Assembly: GCF_900103815.1 (NCBI RefSeq)
Contig: NZ_FNHZ01000005.1
Coordinates: forward strand, 1 to 64,000
Length of the DNA stretch: 64,000 bases
DNA from: Lachnospira pectinoschiza
Lineage (GTDB): Bacteria; Bacillota; Clostridia; Lachnospirales; Lachnospiraceae
Direction: 5' to 3'
Below, one piece after another: positions 35,491 through 43,831 of this stretch. The stretch's first letter is position 1; each line of letters starts with the position of its first letter. Under the pieces are notes generated by a model, which saw only the letters and a list, made by a program, of their open reading frames with translations, was not told where the DNA came from and ran no database searches. The translations under genes and the position numbers were made by a program.

Positions 35491-35528
35491 AAAATTAATA
35501 TGCACGGTTTGTGCATATTAATTTTTTA
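35491..35528 (+). terminator. Terminator between nspC and aguA
   Basis: A 15-bp stem AAAATTAATATGCAC/GTGCATATTAATTTT with a 5-base loop and T-run, ending 28 bases before the aguA start. I see no promoter in that gap, so aguA depends on read-through or antitermination. Confidence 0.85.
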
Positions 35529-35555
35529 ATCCCATCACACATTTATGAGGTTGTA

Positions 35556-36689
35556 ATGAGAATAGATAATAAAGCATGTATGGCAGAATATAGAATGCCT
35601 GCAGAATATAATAGACATAAGGCAACCATTATGATTTGGCCCGTTAGACCAGGCTCTTGGCCTAATGGTGGTGTAAAGGCTAAGGAAGTCTTTACTGAAA
35701 TTGCAAGACATATTGCAAGACATGAAGAGCTTATAATGGTAGCAAGTAAGGAATATGAAGAAGAGGCTAAGTTTTATCTTTTATCTAAGGATAATGAGGC
35801 TGATTCTGATTTAATAAATAAGAACATTAAGATAGTAATTGCAGATACTAACGATGCTTGGGCTAGAGATACATCTCCAATTTTTGTAAAAAAGTTGGGA
35901 GACAACAAAGCTGTCCGTGGAGTTAACTTTACCTTTAATGCTTGGGGCGGGGACTATGATGGTTTGTATGCCCACTGGGAAGAGGATGATAAGCTAGCTA
36001 TAAAGCTTTGCAATGAATTAGGATATGACTACTTTGATGCAGCCCCTTTCGTCTTAGAAGGTGGCTCAATTCATACAGATGGTAAGGGTACTTTAATAGC
36101 GACAGAAAGCTGTTTGCTTAGCCCAGGTAGAAATCCAAAGCTATCTAAGCAGGAAATTGAAGAGGTCCTTAAAAAGACCCTTGGTATGAAGAAGATTATC
36201 TGGATTCCTTATGGAATTTATAATGATGAGACTAACGAGCATGTGGACAATGTCTGTGCCTTTACCTCAGAAGCTAATCTAGTTTTAGCTTGGACTGATA
36301 AAGAAGACGACCCACAGTATGCAATGTCTATGGCGGATTTAAAGGTTTTGGAAAATGAGACCGATTGCGATGGGCTTCCTCTAAAGGTTCATAAGTTATA
36401 TATCCCAGATATTCCTGTAACTATTAAGGAAGAGGATTTATTAGGTTATGAATTTGAAGAGGGTGAGGATGAAAGAGAGTTAGGCGAAAGATTAGCAGCA
36501 AGCTATGCTAACTTTTATATTGCCAATGGAATCGCTCTAGTTCCTCAGTTTAACGATAAGAAAGATGCAGATGCAATCGCTCTTTTACAGGCATTAATGC
36601 CTGATAGAAAAGTAATAGGAATCTATGCAAGAGATATTATTGTAGGTGGTGGCAACATCCACTGTATTACAATGCAGATTCCAGAATAG
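35556..36689 (+). CDS. aguA: Agmatine deiminase
   Basis: A 377-residue enzyme of the guanidino-group modifying family that hydrolyses agmatine to N-carbamoylputrescine and ammonia. The catalytic Cys370 is in GGGNIHCITMQ near the C-terminus. WARDTSPIFV and LEGGSIHTDG carry the other active-site residues. The start is placed at 35556, where TGAGG stands five bases upstream. A longer frame from 35511 would begin inside the terminator stem. It works with SpeA before it and AguB after it. A membrane protein gene separates it from aguB. Confidence 0.95.
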   Translation: MRIDNKACMAEYRMPAEYNRHKATIMIWPVRPGSWPNGGVKAKEVFTEIARHIARHEELIMVASKEYEEEAKFYLLSKDNEADSDLINKNIKIVIADTNDAWARDTSPIFVKKLGDNKAVRGVNFTFNAWGGDYDGLYAHWEEDDKLAIKLCNELGYDYFDAAPFVLEGGSIHTDGKGTLIATESCLLSPGRNPKLSKQEIEEVLKKTLGMKKIIWIPYGIYNDETNEHVDNVCAFTSEANLVLAWTDKEDDPQYAMSMADLKVLENETDCDGLPLKVHKLYIPDIPVTIKEEDLLGYEFEEGEDERELGERLAASYANFYIANGIALVPQFNDKKDADAIALLQALMPDRKVIGIYARDIIVGGGNIHCITMQIPE

Positions 36690-36710
36690 AGGGGTTTGCC
36701 CTAATATTTA

Positions 36711-36741
36711 GAAAGGTGCGTAAAGACGCAAAAAAGATATG
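36711..36741 (+). promoter_or_regulatory. Hairpin-bridged ribosome binding site
   Basis: GAAAGG (36711-36716) is too far from ATG 36739 in linear distance. The hairpin TGCGT/ACGCA (36717-36730) between them would bring it to normal spacing. A-rich sequence next to the ATG may contribute instead. Confidence 0.4.
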
Positions 36742-37377
36742 AATAAGTATAGTAAATTTAAAGTGGCATATTGTTTAAACATTTGCCTAGTTGTATTGGG
36801 AATTGTAGGTTTAATCGTTAGTATACATAGTAACGGACTTGGATTATTTTCATATTACACACAGGATAGTAACATCCTTGGTTTACTTTCAAGTTTGTGC
36901 TTTGTAATCACAGGCTATGAAGGCTTTAAGAGTGGTGAAGTAAAGACAAATAACTTCGTTTCTAAGTTTAGATTTATGGCTACATCATGTATGTGCCTTA
37001 CTTTCTTAGTAGTTGTATTTGTTTTAATTCCACTTGCAGGATTTAAGTGGACAGGCTGGTATTTATTTGGTGGTGCTAACCTTTACTACCACACACTTTG
37101 CCCAATCATTAGCTTTATAAGCTTTACATTCTTTGAGGATGTAGTGAACTTAAGATTTGTAAATACAGCAATTAATTTTATCCCAACTGTAATTTATGCA
37201 GCAGTAACAATTACACTAAATGCCCTTAATGTTATGTATGGACCATATCCATTCTTAAAGGTGCATGAACAGTCAGTACTTGCTTCAGTAATTTGGTTTA
37301 TTGTTATTGTAGGCGGTTCATGGGGATTATCGATTTTAGTTTACATTTTAAAAAAGAAGAATTTAAAGGCAGCGTAA
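36739..37377 (+). CDS. Small multi-span membrane protein within the polyamine operon
   Basis: A 212-residue integral membrane protein with six predicted spans. The sequence FSYYTQDSNILGLLSS and FGGANLYYHTLCPIISF, with GPYPFLKVHEQS near the end, resembles the Pr6Pr/FAR-17a-like group, but I am not certain. The YYTQDSN motif and a conserved His in the middle suggest an intramembrane site. It lies between aguA and aguB with short gaps (49 and 21 bases), so a role in agmatine or putrescine traffic is possible but unproven. The apparent Shine-Dalgarno sequence is 22 bases from the ATG, with a TGCGT/ACGCA hairpin between. Confidence 0.75.
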   Translation: MNKYSKFKVAYCLNICLVVLGIVGLIVSIHSNGLGLFSYYTQDSNILGLLSSLCFVITGYEGFKSGEVKTNNFVSKFRFMATSCMCLTFLVVVFVLIPLAGFKWTGWYLFGGANLYYHTLCPIISFISFTFFEDVVNLRFVNTAINFIPTVIYAAVTITLNALNVMYGPYPFLKVHEQSVLASVIWFIVIVGGSWGLSILVYILKKKNLKAA

Positions 37378-37398
37378 ATTAAATTCTAAAGGAGATTT

Positions 37399-38283
37399 AT
37401 GAATAAAAGAGAAGTAAAGGTGGCAGCAGTTCAGTTTGCCTGTACAAGAAATGTTGATGAAAATATAGCTACAGCCGATAAGTACGTGCGAGAAGCCGCT
37501 AAGGCAGGGGCAAATATTGTCCTTATTCCTGAACTTTTTGAAAGACAGTATTTTTGTCAGGAGAGAAGATACGATTATTATGACTTTGCTACAAGCATAG
37601 AGGATAATAAGGCAGTGAATCACTTTATAGAACTTGCTAAGGAATTATCAGTTGTAGTAATTGTAAGTGTTTATGAAAAGGATATAACAAGATTATTTAA
37701 TAGCGTGGTAGTTATTGATGCTGATGGAACTAATCTTGGAACCTATAGAAAGACTCATATCCCAGATGATCACTATTATCAGGAAAAATTCTATTTCACA
37801 CCAGGAGACACAGGCTTTATGGCCTTTGAAACTAAATTTGCAAAGATAGGTGTGGGAATTTGTTGGGATCAGTGGTTCCCAGAGACTGCTCGTTCTATGG
37901 CACTTCTTGGGGCAGAACTTTTATTTTACCCAACAGCCATTGGTAGTGAGCCAATCTTAGAGCTAGATAGTATGCCACACTGGAGAAGAGTTATGCAGGG
38001 CCACTCAGCAGCTAATTTAATGCCGGTTATTGCAGCTAATAGAATTGGACGAGAGGACGTTACTGCAAGCGAAGCTAACGGAGGCCAGACATCAAGCCTT
38101 AACTTCTATGGTTCATCCTTTATTACTGATAACACAGGTGAAATTGTTGAGGAGCTTGGAAGAGACGTGGAAGGTGTAATCTGCCACAGCTTTGATTTAG
38201 ACGAGTTAGAAAAGGATAGAATGTCATGGGGCCTATTTAGAGATAGAAGACCAGACATGTATAAAATAATATCAGAAAAGTAG
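37399..38283 (+). CDS. aguB: N-carbamoylputrescine amidase
   Basis: A 294-residue nitrilase-superfamily amidase that turns N-carbamoylputrescine into putrescine, CO2 and ammonia. The Glu-Lys-Cys triad is E45 in IPELFERQYF, K118 in YRKTHIPDDHYY and C155 in GICWDQWFPE. These motifs match plant and bacterial AguB closely. AAAGGAG precedes the ATG. It is the last polyamine enzyme of the cluster, and the ribosomal GTPase-NYN fusion gene starts nine bases later. Confidence 0.96.
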   Translation: MNKREVKVAAVQFACTRNVDENIATADKYVREAAKAGANIVLIPELFERQYFCQERRYDYYDFATSIEDNKAVNHFIELAKELSVVVIVSVYEKDITRLFNSVVVIDADGTNLGTYRKTHIPDDHYYQEKFYFTPGDTGFMAFETKFAKIGVGICWDQWFPETARSMALLGAELLFYPTAIGSEPILELDSMPHWRRVMQGHSAANLMPVIAANRIGREDVTASEANGGQTSSLNFYGSSFITDNTGEIVEELGRDVEGVICHSFDLDELEKDRMSWGLFRDRRPDMYKIISEK

Positions 38284-38292
38284 GAATAGAAT

Positions 38293-40923
38293 ATGAAGAA
38301 GCTTACGATTGGAATGCTTGCCCATGTAGATGCTGGAAAAACCACACTTTCAGAGGCCATTCTTTTTAAAACAGGAGTTATACGTAAGCTTGGTAGAGTT
38401 GATAATGGTGATGCCTTTCTTGACACGGACGAAGTGGAAAAGAATAGGGGTATCACCATTTATTCAAAAGAAGCCAAGTTTAACTATAAGGACCTTGAAG
38501 TCAATTTAATAGATACCCCAGGACATGTGGATTTTAGTGCAGAGATGGAAAGAAACCTCTGGGCCTTAGATATTGCAGTTATTGTAATAGACCAGGCAGA
38601 CGGCGTTATGGGACATACAGAGACAGTATGGAATTTGCTATCTAAATATAAGATTCCTACTTTTATTTTTGTGAATAAAATGGACCAGGCAGGGGCTAGT
38701 AAAGAAAGAGTCTTAAAGATTTTACAGAATAGATTATCTACTAACTGCATTGATTTTAATAAAAAGGATATGGAGGAAATCTCCTTTGCATCAGATGAAA
38801 GTTTAGATGAATATTTGGAATCTGGGGAAGTTTCAAAAGAAACTATTGTGTCTGAAATTTACAAAAGACATCTCTTCCCAGTGCTTTTTGGTTCAGCATT
38901 AAAACTAGAGGGTGTAGAAGAATTACTGGATGCAATTAATGATTATAGTAAGGATGCTTATAGCGGCAAGGAAGAGCTAGACTTTGGCGCTAGAGTTGTA
39001 AAGATAACTAGAGAAAATAACGATAGATTGGTACATTTGAAATTAACTTCTGGTAGCCTTCAGGCAAAAGACATGATTGGCGAGGAGAAGGTAAATCAAA
39101 TTAGAGTCTATAATGGTGATAAATTTAGCCCTGCAAAATCGGTATCTGCAGGAGATGTGTGCGCAATAGTGGGTCTTAATGAAGTAACTGCAGGCCAAGG
39201 TCTTGGTATTGAAAATCTAGCAAATACCGCAGTGATAGCACCAGTCCTTGAGTATAAGATGATTCTACCAAAGGATAAGGATCCGCTAGTTATGCTACCT
39301 CTCCTTAGACAGTTAGAAGAGGAGGAGCCAGCCCTAAATATTAGATGGAATGAAGAGTTTAGAGAAATCATTGTTAGTCTAATGGGTGCTGTGCAGCTTG
39401 AAATTCTAACAGGACTTATTAAGAAGAGATTTGGCGTAGAGGTTTCCTTTGGAACTGGTAGTGTGGTTTATAAAGAGACAATTAAGGGCAGCAGTTATGG
39501 TATTGGCCACTTTGAGCCTTTAAGACACTATGCAGAGGTACATTTAAAGCTAGAAGAAGGCGAGAGAGGTTCTGGTCTTGTATTTAAAGCTGAATGTAGC
39601 GAAGACTTACTTGATAAGAACTGGCAAAGACTGGTTTTGACACATTTGCAGGAAAGAAATCACAAAGGTGTCCTAATTCGCGCAAACATAACCGACATGG
39701 TTATAACTTTGGTAAATGGTAGAGCCCACCCTAAGCATACAGAAGGCGGTGACTTTAGACAGGCTACCTATAGAGCTATAAGACAGGGCCTTATGATGGC
39801 AGAGTCTGTGATTTTAGAGCCTTACTATGCTTACGAGATTAGGCTTGATAGAGCCTATATTGGTAGGGCTATGACAGATATTGAGAGAATGGGCGGTAGC
39901 TCTAATTTAATAGATAATGGAGATGAGTGCTTAATTCAGGGTGAGGCGCCAGTAGTAGCCATTGGAAATTATCAGGCTGAGCTTAATACTTACACTAAGG
40001 GTACGGGCCGCATTAGCCTTCAGATGGCAGGCTATAAGGAGTGCCACAATAGTGAGGAAGTAATTGAGGCTAAGGCTTATGACCCTGAAAGAGATACAAG
40101 AAACCCAGTAGATTCTGTATTTTGCGCTCATGGTTCAGGCTACACTGTGCCTTGGTTTGAGGTTAGAGACCACGCTCACTGTGAGATTATTGAAGAAAAT
40201 GGACATACAACAGGAGATATATCACTTCGACCAATAAATGCTAAAGCTGCCTCAAGAACAGTGTCTGATGAGTGGATTGGAACGGAGGAAGTAGATAGAA
40301 TTTTATCTGAAACCTACTACTCTAATAGTAAGTCAGATGCTGCTAAGGAAAGAAAGAGAAAGAAAAATGAAAATAATGGGGCAAGATATGTAACTGCCTG
40401 GGGAGACTCTTCTAAGGAGAGTTTGTATTCTGAGAAGTATGTAGGTAAGGACATGACCCTATACGGTAATAAGAACAAGGAAGGTGCAAAGAATTACCTA
40501 CTTGTGGATGGTTATAATATTATTCATGCTTGGCCAGAACTTGATGAATTGCAAAAGACTAATTTTGACGGGGCAAGGGGTAGACTCCTTGATATTATGC
40601 AGCATTATCAGTCTCTAATTCATTCAGAGCTTATTGTGGTATTTGATGCCTATAAGGTAAAGGGCCACCAAGAAGAGTTTGTAGATCTTAATAACATTCA
40701 TGTGGTTTACACTAAGGAAGCGGAAACTGCAGATCATTACATAGAAAAATTTGCCCATGAAAATGGCAGAAAAAGAAATGTAACAGTGGCAACCTCTGAT
40801 GGAGTGGAACAGGTGATTATTAGAGGTCAGGGATGCATTTTAATGTCTGCAAGGGAATTGCTTGAAGATGTGGAGAAGAGAGAAGAGGAACTTCGAAAGA
40901 ATTTCTTAAATAAACACTTCTAA
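38293..40923 (+). CDS. TetM/EF-G-like ribosomal GTPase fused to a C-terminal YacP/Rae1-type NYN nuclease
   Basis: An 876-residue fusion. Residues 1-655 or so have the architecture of EF-G-like ribosomal protection proteins (TetM/TetO): G1 AHVDAGKTT (10-18), G2 NRGITI, G3 DTPGHVDF, G4 NKMD, then domains II-V. A charged linker (KERKRKKNE) follows. From about residue 733 the sequence is a NYN/PIN-like nuclease of the YacP (Rae1) family: LLVDGYNIIHAW, VVFDAYKVKG, TKEAETADHYIEK, VATSDGVEQ and SARELLEDV, with the acidic active-site residues kept. B. subtilis Rae1 cuts mRNA in the ribosomal A site, and TetM-like factors bind that site. The fusion should therefore be a GTP-driven A-site mRNA nuclease. 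It is nine bases behind aguB. Confidence 0.92.
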   Translation: MKKLTIGMLAHVDAGKTTLSEAILFKTGVIRKLGRVDNGDAFLDTDEVEKNRGITIYSKEAKFNYKDLEVNLIDTPGHVDFSAEMERNLWALDIAVIVIDQADGVMGHTETVWNLLSKYKIPTFIFVNKMDQAGASKERVLKILQNRLSTNCIDFNKKDMEEISFASDESLDEYLESGEVSKETIVSEIYKRHLFPVLFGSALKLEGVEELLDAINDYSKDAYSGKEELDFGARVVKITRENNDRLVHLKLTSGSLQAKDMIGEEKVNQIRVYNGDKFSPAKSVSAGDVCAIVGLNEVTAGQGLGIENLANTAVIAPVLEYKMILPKDKDPLVMLPLLRQLEEEEPALNIRWNEEFREIIVSLMGAVQLEILTGLIKKRFGVEVSFGTGSVVYKETIKGSSYGIGHFEPLRHYAEVHLKLEEGERGSGLVFKAECSEDLLDKNWQRLVLTHLQERNHKGVLIRANITDMVITLVNGRAHPKHTEGGDFRQATYRAIRQGLMMAESVILEPYYAYEIRLDRAYIGRAMTDIERMGGSSNLIDNGDECLIQGEAPVVAIGNYQAELNTYTKGTGRISLQMAGYKECHNSEEVIEAKAYDPERDTRNPVDSVFCAHGSGYTVPWFEVRDHAHCEIIEENGHTTGDISLRPINAKAASRTVSDEWIGTEEVDRILSETYYSNSKSDAAKERKRKKNENNGARYVTAWGDSSKESLYSEKYVGKDMTLYGNKNKEGAKNYLLVDGYNIIHAWPELDELQKTNFDGARGRLLDIMQHYQSLIHSELIVVFDAYKVKGHQEEFVDLNNIHVVYTKEAETADHYIEKFAHENGRKRNVTVATSDGVEQVIIRGQGCILMSARELLEDVEKREEELRKNFLNKHF

Positions 40924-41000
40924 TATTGATAAAACTTTTTCAATGTATTAATCTTATAAAAGCGCAATTTTAAATTGCTTTGGCAATAAAGGAGAGATTT

Positions 41001-42437
41001 ATGAGTAAGTTATGGGTTGTTGGAGATTCTACACTTAGTAGTTTTGAAGACAAGTATTATTATCCAAGATATGGATACGGAACAAAATTGGGAGAATACC
41101 TAAATGATAAGGTAGAAGTGGTAAATATTGCACTTTCAGGTAGAAGTTCTCTTTCCTTTACTAAAGAAGAAAATTACGAAACATTGATGAATAATATGGA
41201 GTCTGGAGATTTCCTACTTATGGGCTTTGGCCATAATGATGAGAAGGCTGAAGTAGACAGATTTAGAACTGCAGTGGGAGACTATAAGACAGAAGGAAGT
41301 TTTGCAAACTCACTATATATAAACTATATTGAACCTGCAAGAACAGCAGGAGTGGTGCCAATTCTTGCTACACCTATTGTTAGACGTAAGACTGAGGATA
41401 ATTGGAGCAAGGTTTTGCTACATATCACTGAGGATAACGGTGATTTTAAGGGTGGCGACTATCCAGAGGCAGTAAGAAAGCTAGCTGCAGATACACATGT
41501 TGCCTTAGTTGATATGACAGAGATTACAAGAAAGTTTTATGAGGAGCTTGGAGTTGAGGAAACTGCTTATCTTCATGCTTGGTCTTGTAATAACATGGTA
41601 AGCGTAGATAACACTCACACTAATGTATGGGGGGCCTACGTCAATGCATTTTTTGTTATGAAGACTATTAAGGAGCTTGGAATTACTGGTCTTTCTGAAA
41701 ATGTAATAGACCTAGCTAATTACATGCCATACCCTGCTAAGGAAAACTACCTTGAGGCTAATAAAGATTATAAGCCAGTAGAATTTAATTCTAACTTAGA
41801 AGCAAGTAAGCTCTTTAAGGATGTAGAAGGCTTTAAGGTATCAGCTTTTGGTGATATTTTAGCTCCTGCAGATAATAAGGACTTTAGTTGTGAGCTTGAA
41901 GAAAAGGATGGAAAGCCTGCTATTAGAATGGCAGTAAGAGAGAACAGAGGTAAGATTAGTATTGTAACAGATGGTATCTTATTTGCCTTTAAGCAGATTC
42001 CAGCAGCAACTAAATTTAAGCTAACAGCTGATATAACAGTTAATGACTATTTTAGTAATGACCAGGTTTCCTTTGGACTTATGGTAAGAGATGATGTCTA
42101 TGTTGATATGGACACAGCTGACGTATTAGGAGATTATGTGGCAGCAGCTCCACTCTTCCTTACTAAGAAGGAAAATGCTACAAATTGCTTTGCAAGAAGA
42201 AGTAGCGAGCAGGTTCTTGGCTCAAAGCTTAAAAGAGAAATTAAGAAAGGTATGACAGTAAAGGCTTGCCTTTTTGCAACAGAAGATGGATATGGCGCAA
42301 GTTTTGATGATGGAGATGTTATAACTGGCGGCTTTGACTTTAAGCTTACAACAGTTGATCCTCGGCATGTATATCTTGGATTATTTGTAAGTAGAAACGC
42401 TGATGTTACATTTTCAAATATAAGCTTAGAAATGTAG
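41001..42437 (+). CDS. SGNH/GDSL hydrolase, rhamnogalacturonan acetylesterase-like
   Basis: A 478-residue esterase. The SGNH domain covers about 1-235: S10 in VVGDSTLSSF, Asn in GFGHNDEK and the D203-x-x-H206 pair in DNTHTN. This combination is typical of the rhamnogalacturonan acetylesterase group, which deacetylates pectin-type sugars. The C-terminal 230 residues look like a beta-sandwich, perhaps a carbohydrate-binding domain. There is no signal peptide, so it probably acts on imported oligosaccharides. The start at 41001 has AAGGAGAG upstream. A TTG at 40980 precedes that site and is unlikely. Confidence 0.88.
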   Translation: MSKLWVVGDSTLSSFEDKYYYPRYGYGTKLGEYLNDKVEVVNIALSGRSSLSFTKEENYETLMNNMESGDFLLMGFGHNDEKAEVDRFRTAVGDYKTEGSFANSLYINYIEPARTAGVVPILATPIVRRKTEDNWSKVLLHITEDNGDFKGGDYPEAVRKLAADTHVALVDMTEITRKFYEELGVEETAYLHAWSCNNMVSVDNTHTNVWGAYVNAFFVMKTIKELGITGLSENVIDLANYMPYPAKENYLEANKDYKPVEFNSNLEASKLFKDVEGFKVSAFGDILAPADNKDFSCELEEKDGKPAIRMAVRENRGKISIVTDGILFAFKQIPAATKFKLTADITVNDYFSNDQVSFGLMVRDDVYVDMDTADVLGDYVAAAPLFLTKKENATNCFARRSSEQVLGSKLKREIKKGMTVKACLFATEDGYGASFDDGDVITGGFDFKLTTVDPRHVYLGLFVSRNADVTFSNISLEM

Positions 42438-42456
42438 AGAAACAGAGGAGGATACT

Positions 42457-43371
42457 ATGAAGAAGTTATTATTGGTATTTAACCCTAATTCAGGAAAAGG
42501 ACTTATTAAGAACAGCCTAATGCAGATAATTCAGATTCTATCAGAGGCAGACTACGAGGTAACTGTTTACCCTACAAAGAAGGCCAATGATGGATATGAG
42601 AAGGTATTAGAAGTTGGTGATAATTATGATGTCATTGTATGTAGCGGTGGCGATGGTACTTTAAATGAAGTAGTAGGGGCGATTTTACGTTTAGAGAATA
42701 AGCCTCAAATCGGATATATACCAAGTGGAAGTACTAATGATTTTGCTGCAAGTCTAAATATTGATAAGAACATGGTGCAGGCAGCTACTGCTATTGCTAA
42801 TGGCAATATTTACCCTGTAGATATTGGACTAGTTTACACAGATGGAGAGTATGAGAGGTCCTTTAACTATGTTGCGGCCTTTGGCGCATTTACACAGGTA
42901 AGCTATAATACTCCACAGGAGTTAAAAAACGTGTTAGGTCATCAGGCCTACGTCTTTTCTGGCGCAAAGGAATTACTTAATTTAAAGCCACAATACATGC
43001 AGGTTTCAGGTATTGATGAGAATGGAAATGAATTTAATATAGAAGGAAATTTCCTATACGGCATGGTAAGTAATACTCAGTCAGTAGGTGGCATGAAGGG
43101 CATTATTGGTAACACAGTGGATTTACAGGATGGAATTTTTGAGGTTCTACTTGTAAAGGAAATTAAGACACCACTAGATGCACAAGAACTACTTGGCGCC
43201 TATATTACACAGGATTATGACAAGTGTAAGATGGTACACAATCTAAAGACTAGCCATATTAGCTTTAAATCGGATGTGGACGTAGATTGGACCTTTGATG
43301 GGGAATATGGCGGAGCAAGAAAAGAAGTAACCTATAAGGTTATGGAAGCTGCTGTAGACTTCTTAATTTAA
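42457..43371 (+). CDS. Diacylglycerol kinase family lipid kinase
   Basis: A 304-residue cytoplasmic lipid kinase of the DagK/YegS family. NPNSGKG near the N-terminus, the nucleotide loop CSGGDGTLNEV and the GYIPSGSTNDFA segment are diagnostic. The C-terminal beta-sandwich carries the DWTFDGEYG motif. Members phosphorylate diacylglycerol or related lipids and return them to phospholipid synthesis. It follows the esterase gene by 19 bases, which suggests co-transcription without a clear functional link. Confidence 0.93.
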   Translation: MKKLLLVFNPNSGKGLIKNSLMQIIQILSEADYEVTVYPTKKANDGYEKVLEVGDNYDVIVCSGGDGTLNEVVGAILRLENKPQIGYIPSGSTNDFAASLNIDKNMVQAATAIANGNIYPVDIGLVYTDGEYERSFNYVAAFGAFTQVSYNTPQELKNVLGHQAYVFSGAKELLNLKPQYMQVSGIDENGNEFNIEGNFLYGMVSNTQSVGGMKGIIGNTVDLQDGIFEVLLVKEIKTPLDAQELLGAYITQDYDKCKMVHNLKTSHISFKSDVDVDWTFDGEYGGARKEVTYKVMEAAVDFLI

Positions 43372-43534
43372 AATAGTATATGCTTTATAAAATTAAGTAA
43401 ATTAGGCAAAAACACCTTACACTTAATTTTCTTAAGCAGACATTTTGAAAACTAAGTTAATAATTTAAAGCGAAAAACTTCTACAAAAGTAAATTGTTGG
43501 AATTGTATCTTAATATTATTTTGAAAAAATTTAA

Positions 43535-43592
43535 AGATAGCCCTAAAAAGCCACTTTTTAATAATTTAAAGTGCTTTTGGGGCTATTTTTTT
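43535..43592 (+). terminator. Terminator before the gltB leader
   Basis: A long imperfect stem, ATAGCCC...GGGCTAT with AAAAGCCACTTT/AAAGTGCTTTT inside, followed by seven T. Confidence 0.85.
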
Positions 43593-43672
43593 ATGAAATT
43601 TCACACAATTTAGACACAATTCGTTACAACTAACTAGACTAATCCTTTTGAAAATGTGTATTTATCGGGAAT

Positions 43673-43689
43673 AAATTGTCTGACAATTT
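43673..43689. promoter_or_regulatory. Palindrome in the gltB control region
   Basis: AAATTGTC-T-GACAATTT is a perfect 8-bp inverted repeat about 140 bases upstream of gltB. It may be an operator for nitrogen or glutamate control. It does not match the TnrA consensus. The rest of 43593-43831 shows no gene. Confidence 0.4.
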
Positions 43690-43831
43690 AATTTTACAAG
43701 TTTTCCAAAAAGTTTTAAGATTTCTCACAAGCAAGTAAATATGCCAGTTATGGCGATTGGTTGTTTTAGTTATGAGGAAGTTACTAATAGATTTGACTTG
43801 CAATTTATCTTTAGGAAAGGGATTAAAGCTT

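Noticed and set aside
38293..40923. Calling the gene a tetracycline resistance determinant
   Set aside because: The TetM-like part alone does not prove drug protection. The NYN fusion and core-genome context argue for a housekeeping or stress role.
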